The notes below the pieces were generated by a model, which had not been told where the DNA came from, made no database searches, and saw only the letters and a list, made by a program, of their open reading frames with translations. From Zygosaccharomyces rouxii (Eukaryota > Ascomycota > Saccharomycetes > Saccharomycetales > Saccharomycetaceae), in contig NC_012993.1 of the NCBI RefSeq assembly GCF_000026365.1, positions 372,001-436,000 of the forward strand: DNA of 64,000 nucleotides, read 5' to 3'. The position numbers and the translations under genes were made by a program. This document shows, in pieces, positions 28,656-37,774 of this stretch; the first letter of the stretch is position 1, and the number at the start of each line of letters is the position of its first letter.

Positions 28656-31256
28656 CTACACGTCTTCAAATGGATTCTTGCCATGAACTGGAGTCGCTTG
28701 AGGTGTCATCATCGGGATATGCATATGCTCATCGTGTGAATATTGCTGAGGGTACTGATGCGTATATTGCTGATGATATCCGTGTTGATGCGGCAGTGGA
28801 TGTTGGTGGTACGAATGTTGATGTTGATGTTGTTGTTGATGTTGTTGTTGATGTTGGTGTTGATGTTGGTGTTGATGTTGATGTTGGTGCTGATGTTGGG
28901 GTTGTGTCTGTGATGCAAGCGTGGAAACACCCTTGTAGGAACTGAGATCTAAAACCACCGTAACATCCTTTGTCACCTTCGCCAAAGATGCTAAATTTGG
29001 TCTAATCTCATTCAGAGCAGGCATACCTTCCATTAAAACCTTAGTATTAGCAAGAATAGATATGATGGATTTCAAAAATGCATTTATATTTTCCCACGTC
29101 TTCAACTTCTCACCATGTGTCAAGAATTTCTCACAAGCCACTGTCTCAGAAGTCAAAAGATTTAACCTTTCACCAAGTACTTTGGAAAGATCCATAGCTT
29201 GGCAACAAGTATCGGTCAAATCTCTAATCTTAGCCAGTAAATGCCCTGTCAACTCCTGTTGGCCAGATGAACTTGCACGAGCGGTATTGGATATTATCGA
29301 CGTCAATTGGTCGTAAACAACGTTCACCATCTTAATCACCACACGTAAAGTCTGATATAATTGTTGATCCACGTTTTTCGTTGCTGAAGATACAGATGCT
29401 GATGGTGATTCCGATTCCGATTCATTACTACTTTCGGTGGGTTTTGGCTTGGGAGAATGAGGAATGTATTGCCTTGGTGAATGATCTTGATGGCGTGAAT
29501 CCGTAGATACGTGTGAAATTTGTGACACTGGAGGGGTACTATTATTGGTATTATTAGTATGACTATTATTGTTCGATGATATAGCAGGCGGAGGTGTCAA
29601 TTGACGGCTACTCGGTTGCAAATTCAATGGATATGGTGATGTAACTGCGTCTGAAACCGGCGAAGTAATACTATTACTGGCATGCATTGGATCCGTGTTA
29701 TTGTTGGCACCACTGTTAAATGACAATGGCGCCACTTTGGATTGTAAAGTATTACTACGAGTACGAGGTAGAAACATGTTATTGGAGCCAGTTCCGTTAG
29801 CGCCAGAAATTGGATGTGCCACTGATGATGATAGTGATCTACCAACTGAGCGCTTCTTTGCAAATTTAGCATCTTCTGCATCAATGAAACACCATGCATT
29901 GTAAATTTCGTTGTAGGAGCAAAGTAAAGTCATGTAAAACATCCTAATAAAACACAAGTCGTCAGCTTCGAAAAAAGCTTTAAAATGTTTACGAAGTTGA
30001 CTGATGATCTGCTTGAAGATGCTTACGATAGTAATGCACAATTTAATCAAAGCTTTATCATGACAATTTTCTTTTAATTCTGCTTGTTCTAGGACTTCGA
30101 CCAAATTGTCAATATGTGATCTGACAGAATATAGCAATGAAACAACACTAACGGCCACGGATTTTTCCTTGCAAAAGGAAGCGATCTTGCGAATGTTTTG
30201 TTGACATTCCGTAAAGCTAAACAGCAATTTACGACATGCAATTACTAATTCTTCATGTGGTAATTTATGTTGTTCATTACCACTGCTAACGCTACTGCTG
30301 TGATGACTTGTATTTTGATGCGATTCCTCAGGTAAAATAGACAATCTTTTGAAGTAATCGTTAAACTTAGAATGATTGTAAAGTTCGTTATTAGAAGCCG
30401 TGCTAGTGTCATTATGAGAAATCGCTGAAAATTCACCATCCGAGGGGTAAAATTGTGAAACCGGTGATGGCGATATCGATATCGAAGGATCTGAAGATGT
30501 GGATGTTGATACAAACCCCATTCTCTTTGCAGCTCTTGAAATCTTCGGATCGGCATGATGACCACTTCCTAACACTGTTGGCGGGGTTTGACTTTGTAAA
30601 TATCTTCGTAGAGCAATAGCCCAATATTCTTCTTTAGCGATTCCCGATGCCAAAGGTGTATAAGATTTTACTAAATCTAATTCTTCCTTTGGTAATGGAT
30701 TACCTTCAATCTCTAATACGCTCAAATTTTCCAATTTAGCCAACGACGACATGTCCCAAATGGATCCAACGTTGTTGTTCTTTAAAGACAAAACTTTCAA
30801 ATTTTCAGACCATAAAGTCGTAACATCTTGTGGTAATGATTCAATCTTGTTATTAGAAAGATCCAGAATCTCCAACGTAGGACATTGCATTAGAACTGGT
30901 GGTATCTCCCTTAGCACATTACTATCCAAATCCAAATATCTAAGACTTTTCAAACTACAAAAATTCGCAGGTAAATGTGAAATCCAATTCTTTCTCATAG
31001 ATAACCTTTCCACTGATTCCAACAGTTTAACATCTGCCTCTGGGACTCCAGATATTCCCATTCCAATCAACCTTATAGTCGATCCTTCATATTGCTGCTG
31101 TTGTAACAACTCTCTAGTGATATGATCCCTCAAAGTCAACGGTACCTTTTCCTTGATTACTGAACGACCTGTCCCATTTGGTGTACCCACAGGCGTCGCA
31201 CCAAGGACCATCCCGGCCTTCGAAGCCGTATCCATACCAGAGTTAGCTAATGACAT
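28656..31256 (-). CDS. SOG2: RAM network leucine-rich-repeat protein Sog2
   Basis: The gene encodes 866 aa (about 791 in S. cerevisiae). Sog2 is a core component of the RAM pathway (Kic1, Cbk1, Mob2, Hym1, Tao3) controlling Ace2 localisation and polarised growth. Leucine-rich repeats cover about residues 75-200 (LRYLDLDSNVLREIP, LEILDLSNNKIESLP). The Sog2 family domain follows, interrupted by a Ser/Asn-rich linker (about 490-620). The C-terminus holds an unusual Gln-His alternating tract (about residues 800-835) and an acidic end (HGKNPFEDV) containing an NPF. The ATG at 31256 is the first in frame. Convergent with TFB6 and divergent from CYC3. Confidence 0.96.
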   Translation of the reverse strand: MSLANSGMDTASKAGMVLGATPVGTPNGTGRSVIKEKVPLTLRDHITRELLQQQQYEGSTIRLIGMGISGVPEADVKLLESVERLSMRKNWISHLPANFCSLKSLRYLDLDSNVLREIPPVLMQCPTLEILDLSNNKIESLPQDVTTLWSENLKVLSLKNNNVGSIWDMSSLAKLENLSVLEIEGNPLPKEELDLVKSYTPLASGIAKEEYWAIALRRYLQSQTPPTVLGSGHHADPKISRAAKRMGFVSTSTSSDPSISISPSPVSQFYPSDGEFSAISHNDTSTASNNELYNHSKFNDYFKRLSILPEESHQNTSHHSSSVSSGNEQHKLPHEELVIACRKLLFSFTECQQNIRKIASFCKEKSVAVSVVSLLYSVRSHIDNLVEVLEQAELKENCHDKALIKLCITIVSIFKQIISQLRKHFKAFFEADDLCFIRMFYMTLLCSYNEIYNAWCFIDAEDAKFAKKRSVGRSLSSSVAHPISGANGTGSNNMFLPRTRSNTLQSKVAPLSFNSGANNNTDPMHASNSITSPVSDAVTSPYPLNLQPSSRQLTPPPAISSNNNSHTNNTNNSTPPVSQISHVSTDSRHQDHSPRQYIPHSPKPKPTESSNESESESPSASVSSATKNVDQQLYQTLRVVIKMVNVVYDQLTSIISNTARASSSGQQELTGHLLAKIRDLTDTCCQAMDLSKVLGERLNLLTSETVACEKFLTHGEKLKTWENINAFLKSIISILANTKVLMEGMPALNEIRPNLASLAKVTKDVTVVLDLSSYKGVSTLASQTQPQHQHQHQHQHQHQHQHQQQHQQQHQHQHSYHQHPLPHQHGYHQQYTHQYPQQYSHDEHMHIPMMTPQATPVHGKNPFEDV
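28808..28896. repeat. GATGTT-type minisatellite encoding the Gln-His tract of SOG2
   Basis: Imperfect 6-bp units (GATGTT, GGTGTT, GTTGTT) run for about 90 bp inside SOG2. On the coding strand they read alternating CAA and CAT/CAC codons. The length of such tracts usually varies between strains. Confidence 0.85.
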
Positions 31257-31527
31257 ACACCTTGAACGTCCTAGTGGTTTCTAATAAGCTCAGAATCCAC
31301 TAGTACTGCCCAATCACTGTTCTACTATAGGTAGTGATCTTACCGTACTTTGTCTTCCGTTCTTGATATCGATTGATCTTCCTCTACTACAGCCCTTCCA
31401 TAAAGAGAGGGTAACCCGCTCTTTTTCATTTCCTAATATTTTCGATATCAGAAATAAAAAAAGTTCGATGAGGTTACCACGGTACCATTGTTAAAAATTT
31501 GGGTTAAGGTAGCCAAGTTGTATACAT

Positions 31528-32358
31528 ATGGGGTGGTTTTGGGCTGATCCGGTTGTTGACCATGGTAGCAAGGTGCCTAGTGCGTCACAGGCCTCTTCTA
31601 GTTCTGCATGTCCTGTTATGCACAATGCCTCTAGTGTAAAACCCGAGACTAGTGCATGCCCAGTTATGCAGGATAGCAGCGCATCGAGCGGTTCTGATGG
31701 ATTAAACCCACTAAATAACATGCCTGTCTTTTTGTCTGCAAACAAGCAACAGGGACAAAAATTAGATTTACCCACTGAGAGGACAACTTCAAGTATTCCC
31801 AAAGGTGATAATACCCATGAAAATTGGGAGTATCCATCGCCTCAGCAGATGTATAATGCAATGTTGAGAAAGGGTAAGATTGACCCCAATACTGGTGAAG
31901 AAATTCCTGAAGATGCCGTAGAATCCATGGTGCAAGTACACAACTTTTTAAATGAGGGTTGTTGGCAGGAGGTTTTAGAATGGGAAAGACCACATACCCA
32001 ACAAACTCAAGTGGAACCTAAGTTGCTGAAATTTACAGGTAAGCCAGGTCAATTGACACCCCGCGCACGTTACTATGGAATTTTATCAAAACTATTCCCC
32101 AACCATTTTGAAGGTGATCCCCCATTTGACAGACATGATTGGTTAGTACTCAGAGCTGATCCAATGAGTGCGGATCCCGAGAATCCAGGATATCGTAAGA
32201 TTCGATACGTGATCGACTTTTATGGCGGTGCCGACGATGAAGATGGTATGCCCACTTTCCATCTTGATGTACGTCCTGCGCTCGATAATGTTACCAATGC
32301 TAGAGACAGATTTAGGCACTATTATCAGGAGTTGAAGGAGAAGTACAACAAAGACTGA
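31528..32358 (+). CDS. CYC3: Cytochrome c heme lyase
   Basis: The gene encodes 276 aa (269 in S. cerevisiae). Cyc3 covalently attaches heme to apocytochrome c in the mitochondrial intermembrane space. It begins MGWFWAD and carries two Cys-Pro-Val heme-regulatory motifs (SACPVMHNA and SACPVMQDS). The conserved core includes NEGCWQEVLEWE, PPFDRHDWLVLR (with the heme-ligand His), RYVIDFY and FHLDVRPALDN. The alternative paralog Cyt2, for cytochrome c1, is less likely because the position next to the CDC19/CLN3 neighbourhood is that of CYC3. There is no cleavable presequence, as expected. Confidence 0.95.
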   Translation: MGWFWADPVVDHGSKVPSASQASSSSACPVMHNASSVKPETSACPVMQDSSASSGSDGLNPLNNMPVFLSANKQQGQKLDLPTERTTSSIPKGDNTHENWEYPSPQQMYNAMLRKGKIDPNTGEEIPEDAVESMVQVHNFLNEGCWQEVLEWERPHTQQTQVEPKLLKFTGKPGQLTPRARYYGILSKLFPNHFEGDPPFDRHDWLVLRADPMSADPENPGYRKIRYVIDFYGGADDEDGMPTFHLDVRPALDNVTNARDRFRHYYQELKEKYNKD

Positions 32359-32450
32359 TATCATTTACTTTTAATAATATTATTATTATTTACAGGATGG
32401 GTTATTATTATTACTATTACTATTCACATATTCAAGGAAATGCGTTTTTC

Positions 32451-34439
32451 TTAAAGGTTAGATGGAATAGAGACGTTTGACTGACGAAGCGAGTCCAAAT
32501 CCTTGGGACTAGCTTTAAAATCGTTTGAAATGGATAACTTTTGCAAAAAATCGTTTAAAAATTCTTGCTCATTCTGAGAAAATTTACCAGATTTAACTCT
32601 TGACAACATGGCTGCTGCGTGCAATGTCTTTGCCAAACATTGATTGCTCAATCTGACGTTTAATTTATCGGCTAACGATTGGTAAACGGAAACTTTGAGC
32701 AAGAAACTTGAATCTTGCTGTAGGATGGCCAACTCATCAAATCCGTTTATCATTGGTTCAATGACAAACCTGTCAAGTTTGTTCAATTGATCCTTACAAT
32801 TTGTCAAATATTCCTTGAAAATATCTTCTGCCCATTGATAATCGCCATTTTTTTTGAGAAACTCAGACTGGAGGAACAGTGCGTATTTTCTTGAATCAAG
32901 GGGCAGCTTGATTTGTTCAAATAATGCTCGTATAGGATACACGTTAGGAACAATTTCGATAAAGTGTTCGATGATTGAATTAGTCTTGATGAAATCTCTC
33001 GAACTAATTGAAATACTCTTCAAAAATTGGAAATCTTTCTTATCTTGAGGTCCAGATTTCCAATTTGCCCACATTCTAATAGCTAGGGATAATGTGGTAG
33101 GACGATGAGGAGCATTACCACCCACAAATTGTAATTGATAGAATTTTTCCCATTCCTCTTGAGGTACATCATCACGAACCATTTGTAGGAGAACTGCGTT
33201 CACCAATGACACCGATTTAATTTGAGGTGGTAGCTTTGATGACAATTCTGCATGGCTGATTTTACCGTGATGCACTAGTGAGGTCAAATAAGGTTCTAGT
33301 ACAACTGGCTGATCTTTAAATTCTTTAGGAATTTCTTTTTCGTAAATGGATTGTAGCTGGTTCACGTGACCTGATACGCCAAGAGCCCTGATTAAAGCTG
33401 CATAGGAATCAGCATTAGCATTGGCTTTGATCATACTGTTCCAAATTGCCAAGATACGGTCCAGTTTTAGCTGGCGGTTATTCGACTGTAATGCAGCCAC
33501 AGCGATTAACAGTTCATTTTGTAATGCAGACGAATCCAAACTCTTGTGTTGGTTATAGATGGTAATTGCCTCCAACGGTTTGTTCAATTCGATGAATTTA
33601 TCCATAAATTTGCACAAAATTTCAGGATCGTCACTTGTAGATTTCGATGAATGATATGCCGAGTAAAAATCCTTCAAATGACGTAATTGTAGAATACCAT
33701 CGAGCTGTGATAAAAATGATGCTTTATCAGATGCAACGTGCTGACGAAACAATAAGGATAACGAATCTTGAGCAATCTTGCTTTGAGCAGGATCCTTTAT
33801 GATAGTTTTAGCCAGTTTTTGCGCCTTACCAAAGGGAACCGTTTGATGTTTGCTTGAATCCAGCTGTAGAATGCTTTTCAAAACCTGCAAATCGGGTACA
33901 TTACCTGATAACAGAGTGTAAGCTAGGGTGGCTAATGCCAGATTGCTCTCATGTGATTGCCAGTTTTCATTGCGATTAGCGGATGACTGTGAAATGGTAA
34001 ATGGATTTTCGGCAATGCACTCTAAATACTTCACCCAAAGCGCAATTGCATCTTGGAACAGATTTTTGCCAATTAAATGCGTTAAAACAATCTCAAAATG
34101 ATGGGATCTAGCCAATTCAAACTGGCACATAGTATTAAGAATTTGGAAGGGTTCCACATAGCTACCATTCTCAGTAGAAGATCTCTTCAGCAGTTGCGTC
34201 AGAGGAGCGTTTAGACCAAAGGACCTGTGTAAAGAGGACGAATTCGTTTCATTTAACGATTCTAGACTCTCTTTAAAACTGCGATAGATCGTACTAGTAT
34301 TCTTATCTGCATCCTCTTGCTTCTGTTCACTCAACTGCGATTGCAATTGTAGTCCTAATTTTGATACAGGGTGTACATATGATTGAAAACGACGTTGTAC
34401 AACAGAAATTTCACGCCTAGCAAGCAATCCTTTAAACAT
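32451..34439 (-). CDS. MSC6: Mitochondrial protein Msc6
   Basis: The gene encodes 662 aa (about 692 in S. cerevisiae). Msc6 is a mitochondrial protein of poorly known function, named from a meiotic sister-chromatid recombination screen; proteins of this type have PPR-like helical repeats. The N-terminus MFKGLLARREISVVQRRFQS is basic with an R-x-F presequence-like end. The body is helical with repeated helix-turn-helix character (for example SYAALIRALGVSGHVNQL) and no enzymatic motif. The order SOG2-MSC6-GDS1, with CYC3 and CLN3 interleaved, supports the call. The ATG at 34439 is the first in frame. Confidence 0.85.
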   Translation of the reverse strand: MFKGLLARREISVVQRRFQSYVHPVSKLGLQLQSQLSEQKQEDADKNTSTIYRSFKESLESLNETNSSSLHRSFGLNAPLTQLLKRSSTENGSYVEPFQILNTMCQFELARSHHFEIVLTHLIGKNLFQDAIALWVKYLECIAENPFTISQSSANRNENWQSHESNLALATLAYTLLSGNVPDLQVLKSILQLDSSKHQTVPFGKAQKLAKTIIKDPAQSKIAQDSLSLLFRQHVASDKASFLSQLDGILQLRHLKDFYSAYHSSKSTSDDPEILCKFMDKFIELNKPLEAITIYNQHKSLDSSALQNELLIAVAALQSNNRQLKLDRILAIWNSMIKANANADSYAALIRALGVSGHVNQLQSIYEKEIPKEFKDQPVVLEPYLTSLVHHGKISHAELSSKLPPQIKSVSLVNAVLLQMVRDDVPQEEWEKFYQLQFVGGNAPHRPTTLSLAIRMWANWKSGPQDKKDFQFLKSISISSRDFIKTNSIIEHFIEIVPNVYPIRALFEQIKLPLDSRKYALFLQSEFLKKNGDYQWAEDIFKEYLTNCKDQLNKLDRFVIEPMINGFDELAILQQDSSFLLKVSVYQSLADKLNVRLSNQCLAKTLHAAAMLSRVKSGKFSQNEQEFLNDFLQKLSISNDFKASPKDLDSLRQSNVSIPSNL

Positions 34440-35608
34440 TTTATTTACTTGAACTGACCGAATTTCTCATATGGATGTGTATTATATGCTGGTTATACTT
34501 AGTATTCACTCATCGGCTTTTCAACATACACGTTCTCGCTCTTGAAATTTTTTTTTTTCAGAGTCCATACCAGCATCTCGAGTCACGTGAGGCGCCCGAA
34601 GGGCGTCTCACTAAATTCTTGCCTCTAGTACCATCCTACATCCCGCCGGTTGAGAGTAGACCTTTTAAAATTTCGATCCGGCTCGAATTACCCCTCTTTC
34701 TTCCTGCCCCCTGTTCCTTGTCGCTCGTAGGCACGCAAGAAGAATGTTCTCTGCATGAAGATCAAGTTTCTCGAAGCTATCGCGCGAGTTTCTCCGATCC
34801 ACGTGACACTGACCCTAGAATATTCTTACCACTTCACACCACAAGCAAACGTTTCTCGCCCGACAATCTGCCTCCCCCTCTCTTCATATCTCCTGTCTGG
34901 ATAACTGTTCAGTTGCCCGATATTTACCTCACAGGTAGAGGACAGATGTTCCGGGTTTCTCGCAATTTTTACCATAACGGGCCTAAAGGAACCTCCTCCC
35001 AGGCTGAAGAGAAAGAATTTTCTCACAATTTCAATTCTACTAGGGGTGAAAAAATTGTCATCTCTTTACACGTAGATTCCGGCCGATTGATCCGCGTATA
35101 ATATATGCCACAGCGGGAAAAAATCCTGTCGGGGTGAGGCGAGGAGGCAAAAAAAGAAGGACTTTGTAAGGTTAACTTAACCAAGTAAGTAACTTGTACT
35201 TGTTAGGCTGGCTGTAGTAATGAGATCGTAATGTAATTGCTGGCAGCCTTTGCCTCTTTTCACGAGGTTGAGGTTGCAAAAGCCGTCTGTAATTTTTTTT
35301 TTTTCGGTCTGGAAAAAAAAAAAAAAACGATACGTAGGTGTCGGTCAAGCGTATGTATGTACAGCGTCGGTGGTGCGCTGGAATTTTTTGCAAGTTGGTT
35401 AATTGTCCGAGCGTGCCCTAAGTTTCCTACAATCTACTTGACAGTTGTTATTCTGGTTATTCTATATATATATATATATATTAGGGCGGTCCCCAAAGAT
35501 AAAGTAGTATATCTTTCCTCCTCTCATATTGTTGGAATTTTCTACAGGCCCATTCCAACTGTATCTCATCAGCTGCGGAATCTGTAGATCTTTGATCAAC
35601 AGGCAGCT
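34440..35608. promoter_or_regulatory. Long CLN3 upstream region with TATA repeat and upstream ATGs
   Basis: 1.17 kb separates MSC6 and CLN3. E-boxes CACGTG lie at 34584-34589 and 34800-34805. A TA-repeat (35463-35480) lies about 130 bp upstream of the CLN3 ATG. Two upstream ORFs start at 35353 (22 codons, ends 35421) and 35357 (76 codons, ends 35587). A 208-codon ORF at 34475-35101 is open but resembles nothing and is not called. Short poly(T) and poly(A) tracts flank 35290-35326. Confidence 0.55.
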
Positions 35609-37201
35609 ATGATTAGGCACGACTCGAAGAGGAGCTTGGGTACAAGCATGGCAGGACTCCCTGACCTTGCCCATCTTTCTCGAGTGCGCAAATTGAGATC
35701 TAGCGCTAAAGCGCTAGATCCCAATTTGACACAGAAGGAATCAATTGTGCACCAAAGGGCGATTAGTGAATATGGTGATGAACTGTGGTTACAACTACAA
35801 GATCAATTGCAAGGTAGTTTAGTTAATAGTAATAACTGTAGTTGCGAAAACTTTAGCTCCCAACCTCAAATCAATTGCAGAATGCGTAATTTGATCTACG
35901 ATTTTATCATGTGTTGCCATACAAGATTGAACCTCTGTACGTCCACGCTTTTCCTAAGTTTTTCAATACTGGATCGCTATACAAGTAGATTCATCGTGCG
36001 TAGTGGTAACTATCAATTATTAGCATTAACAGCATTATGGATCAGTTCGAAATATTGGGATTCAAAGAATCGGGTCGCAACGCTACCAGTTTTACTATCG
36101 TTATGCTGCGAGCAGTATACCGCACAACAGTTTAAAAATACAGAAATACAATTATTGAAATACTTGAACTGGTCCCTATGTGATATTGTTACTTGTGATT
36201 CATTGATTGATCTTCAGTTATTTTTAAAAGGTGCACCAAAGGGAATTGATTTAAACGAAATTAAATTAGGAACAATTATGCTATGTGAACTGTCTAGATT
36301 TGATCTTGAGCTTTCATTAGATTCTCAGTTGGATAAGATTGTACTGGCTGCAATCACACTAATCAAATTAGCCATTAAATTTGTGAAGGATGGACAATAC
36401 GATAACTATAAGGCAGTCCTATCACAGAATCCCAAGTGCTCAGAAATTTGTGAAAAATTATTAAACTTGGTTATTAAAAGGGATAATTTACCATCGAGTT
36501 TCCGTTTCAAATATTTAAGATCAGATTCCAAGTCCAACAAGAGTTTACGGATTATCGAATCATTAACAGGCTATCACATGCAATGGCAATTGGAACAATT
36601 TTTAACGACAGCTAACTTTACAAACAATTTTGGTGAACATTCATGCTACGAATTGTCACTATCATCATCATCAAACGAGTTTAACGATAATAAGCATAAT
36701 TTGGCATCGTCTCCTGCATCGTGTGATTCTGCCTCTCTCACTTCAATGTCAAATTCAATAACATCGGCAGCTTCTCCCTTTGCATCTCCCAGCATGGGCA
36801 CTGAATTGTCCACAATTAACACGACGCATACAACTCCAGAATCGGTACCAACGCCATCATTTATGGAGGCTCGTCATAATCCATATCATCAACATTATCA
36901 TCATTATACGAAACCACTTTTAACTTTACAACCAAGTTTACAACACTCACATTCTCAACTTCCGCCATTAACTCCAACAACTCCTTCAATATTGCAAAGC
37001 AAGTTGAAATTAAGTGCATTAAGACGTACAAGATCTGGTCAAAATCACGGTCATTCTCGTAATCCGTCATTTAATACTAGACCAATAATGTCTACGAATG
37101 CTTCAGCTATTCAATCAGACTATTTGAGGACTCATAGAAAGAGAGCTTCCTCAGATATGGAGATAGATTTTTTTCAAGATCATCTAACTTCAAAGCGTTA
37201 G
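35609..37201 (+). CDS. CLN3: G1 cyclin Cln3
   Basis: The gene encodes 530 aa (580 in S. cerevisiae). Cln3 activates Cdc28 in early G1 and triggers Start through SBF/MBF and Whi5. The cyclin box is clear at about residues 85-200: MRNLIYDFIMCCHTRLNLCT, SILDRYTSRF, LLALTALWISSKYWDSKNR, and the second-repeat QLLKYLNWSLCDIVTCDSLID. The C-terminal third is Ser/Thr/Pro-rich, a PEST-like degron region, with minimal Cdk sites (LTPTTPS) and a basic KRAS-type end. A second in-frame ATG occurs at codon 14. Start at the first ATG is assumed. Long leader with upstream ORFs, as noted separately. Confidence 0.96.
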   Translation: MIRHDSKRSLGTSMAGLPDLAHLSRVRKLRSSAKALDPNLTQKESIVHQRAISEYGDELWLQLQDQLQGSLVNSNNCSCENFSSQPQINCRMRNLIYDFIMCCHTRLNLCTSTLFLSFSILDRYTSRFIVRSGNYQLLALTALWISSKYWDSKNRVATLPVLLSLCCEQYTAQQFKNTEIQLLKYLNWSLCDIVTCDSLIDLQLFLKGAPKGIDLNEIKLGTIMLCELSRFDLELSLDSQLDKIVLAAITLIKLAIKFVKDGQYDNYKAVLSQNPKCSEICEKLLNLVIKRDNLPSSFRFKYLRSDSKSNKSLRIIESLTGYHMQWQLEQFLTTANFTNNFGEHSCYELSLSSSSNEFNDNKHNLASSPASCDSASLTSMSNSITSAASPFASPSMGTELSTINTTHTTPESVPTPSFMEARHNPYHQHYHHYTKPLLTLQPSLQHSHSQLPPLTPTTPSILQSKLKLSALRRTRSGQNHGHSRNPSFNTRPIMSTNASAIQSDYLRTHRKRASSDMEIDFFQDHLTSKR

Positions 37202-37268
37202 CTTCTAGGACGAATTTATCACGAATAGACTAGACTGAGCCAATTCTACGTACGATAGATATTATTTA

Positions 37269-37308
37269 ACATAACAGAACATAATACAACATAACACAAC
37301 ATAACATG
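37269..37308. repeat. Four tandem 10-bp units in the CLN3 3' flank
   Basis: The 10-bp unit ACATAACANA is repeated four times with one or two differences per copy. It lies 68-107 bp after the CLN3 stop and may be part of the 3' UTR. Confidence 0.8.
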
Positions 37309-37390
37309 TCATCAGCATATCATCTACATTTTGTCTTTGTGTAAGAGCGGTTAGTGTATCTCTTTTAGGAAAATACATGAATTCGATGTT

Positions 37391-37471
37391 TTACCCAAAT
37401 AGGGAACGTTAGGGGATAGAAAGTTCAGGAGAGAAAAAAAGTAACTTTCGACATTTTACCCTTTTAGGAAC
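37391..37471. promoter_or_regulatory. Two ECB-like Mcm1 sites upstream of the JmjC gene
   Basis: TTACCCAAATAGGGAA (37391-37406) contains an exact Mcm1 core CCCAAATAGG. TTACCCTTTTAGGAAC (37456-37471) contains CCCTTTTAGG and matches the early cell cycle box at 15 of 16 positions if TTWCCCNNTNAGGAAA is used. They are 65 bp apart and 300-385 bp upstream of the JmjC ATG. In S. cerevisiae ECBs drive M/G1 expression through Mcm1 with Yox1/Yhp1. Confidence 0.65.
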
Positions 37472-37774
37472 GCCTGACATAGGATGAAAAAAAAAGGAAA
37501 ACAACATACAGAGTTGAATTTCTGGCCATAGTTAACACGTATTACGTTATCTACACAAGTTGACCTGTTTTTTTGCTGGTTTATCCGTATATCTCAAGAC
37601 TTTAATTTGCTTCTAGTTTGATCTATTACTCACGTGAGTGATGCAGAAGTGTTGAAAAAAAAAAAGACAAAAAAAAAAGGAATGAAAAATACAACTTGTT
37701 CAAGTTGCCATAGTAGTACTGTGAAAAGTGCAAATCACAATCGCCAGAGGAATAAGAAATAAATAGCGTGATCA

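Noticed and set aside
28670..28945. 91-codon plus-strand ORF of Val-Asp repeats.
   Set aside because: It is the antisense reading of the SOG2 Gln-His repeat.
35530..35538. TGTTGGAAT, the start of Ty1/Ty2-type LTRs.
   Set aside because: Only nine bases match and no further LTR sequence or terminal inverted end follows.
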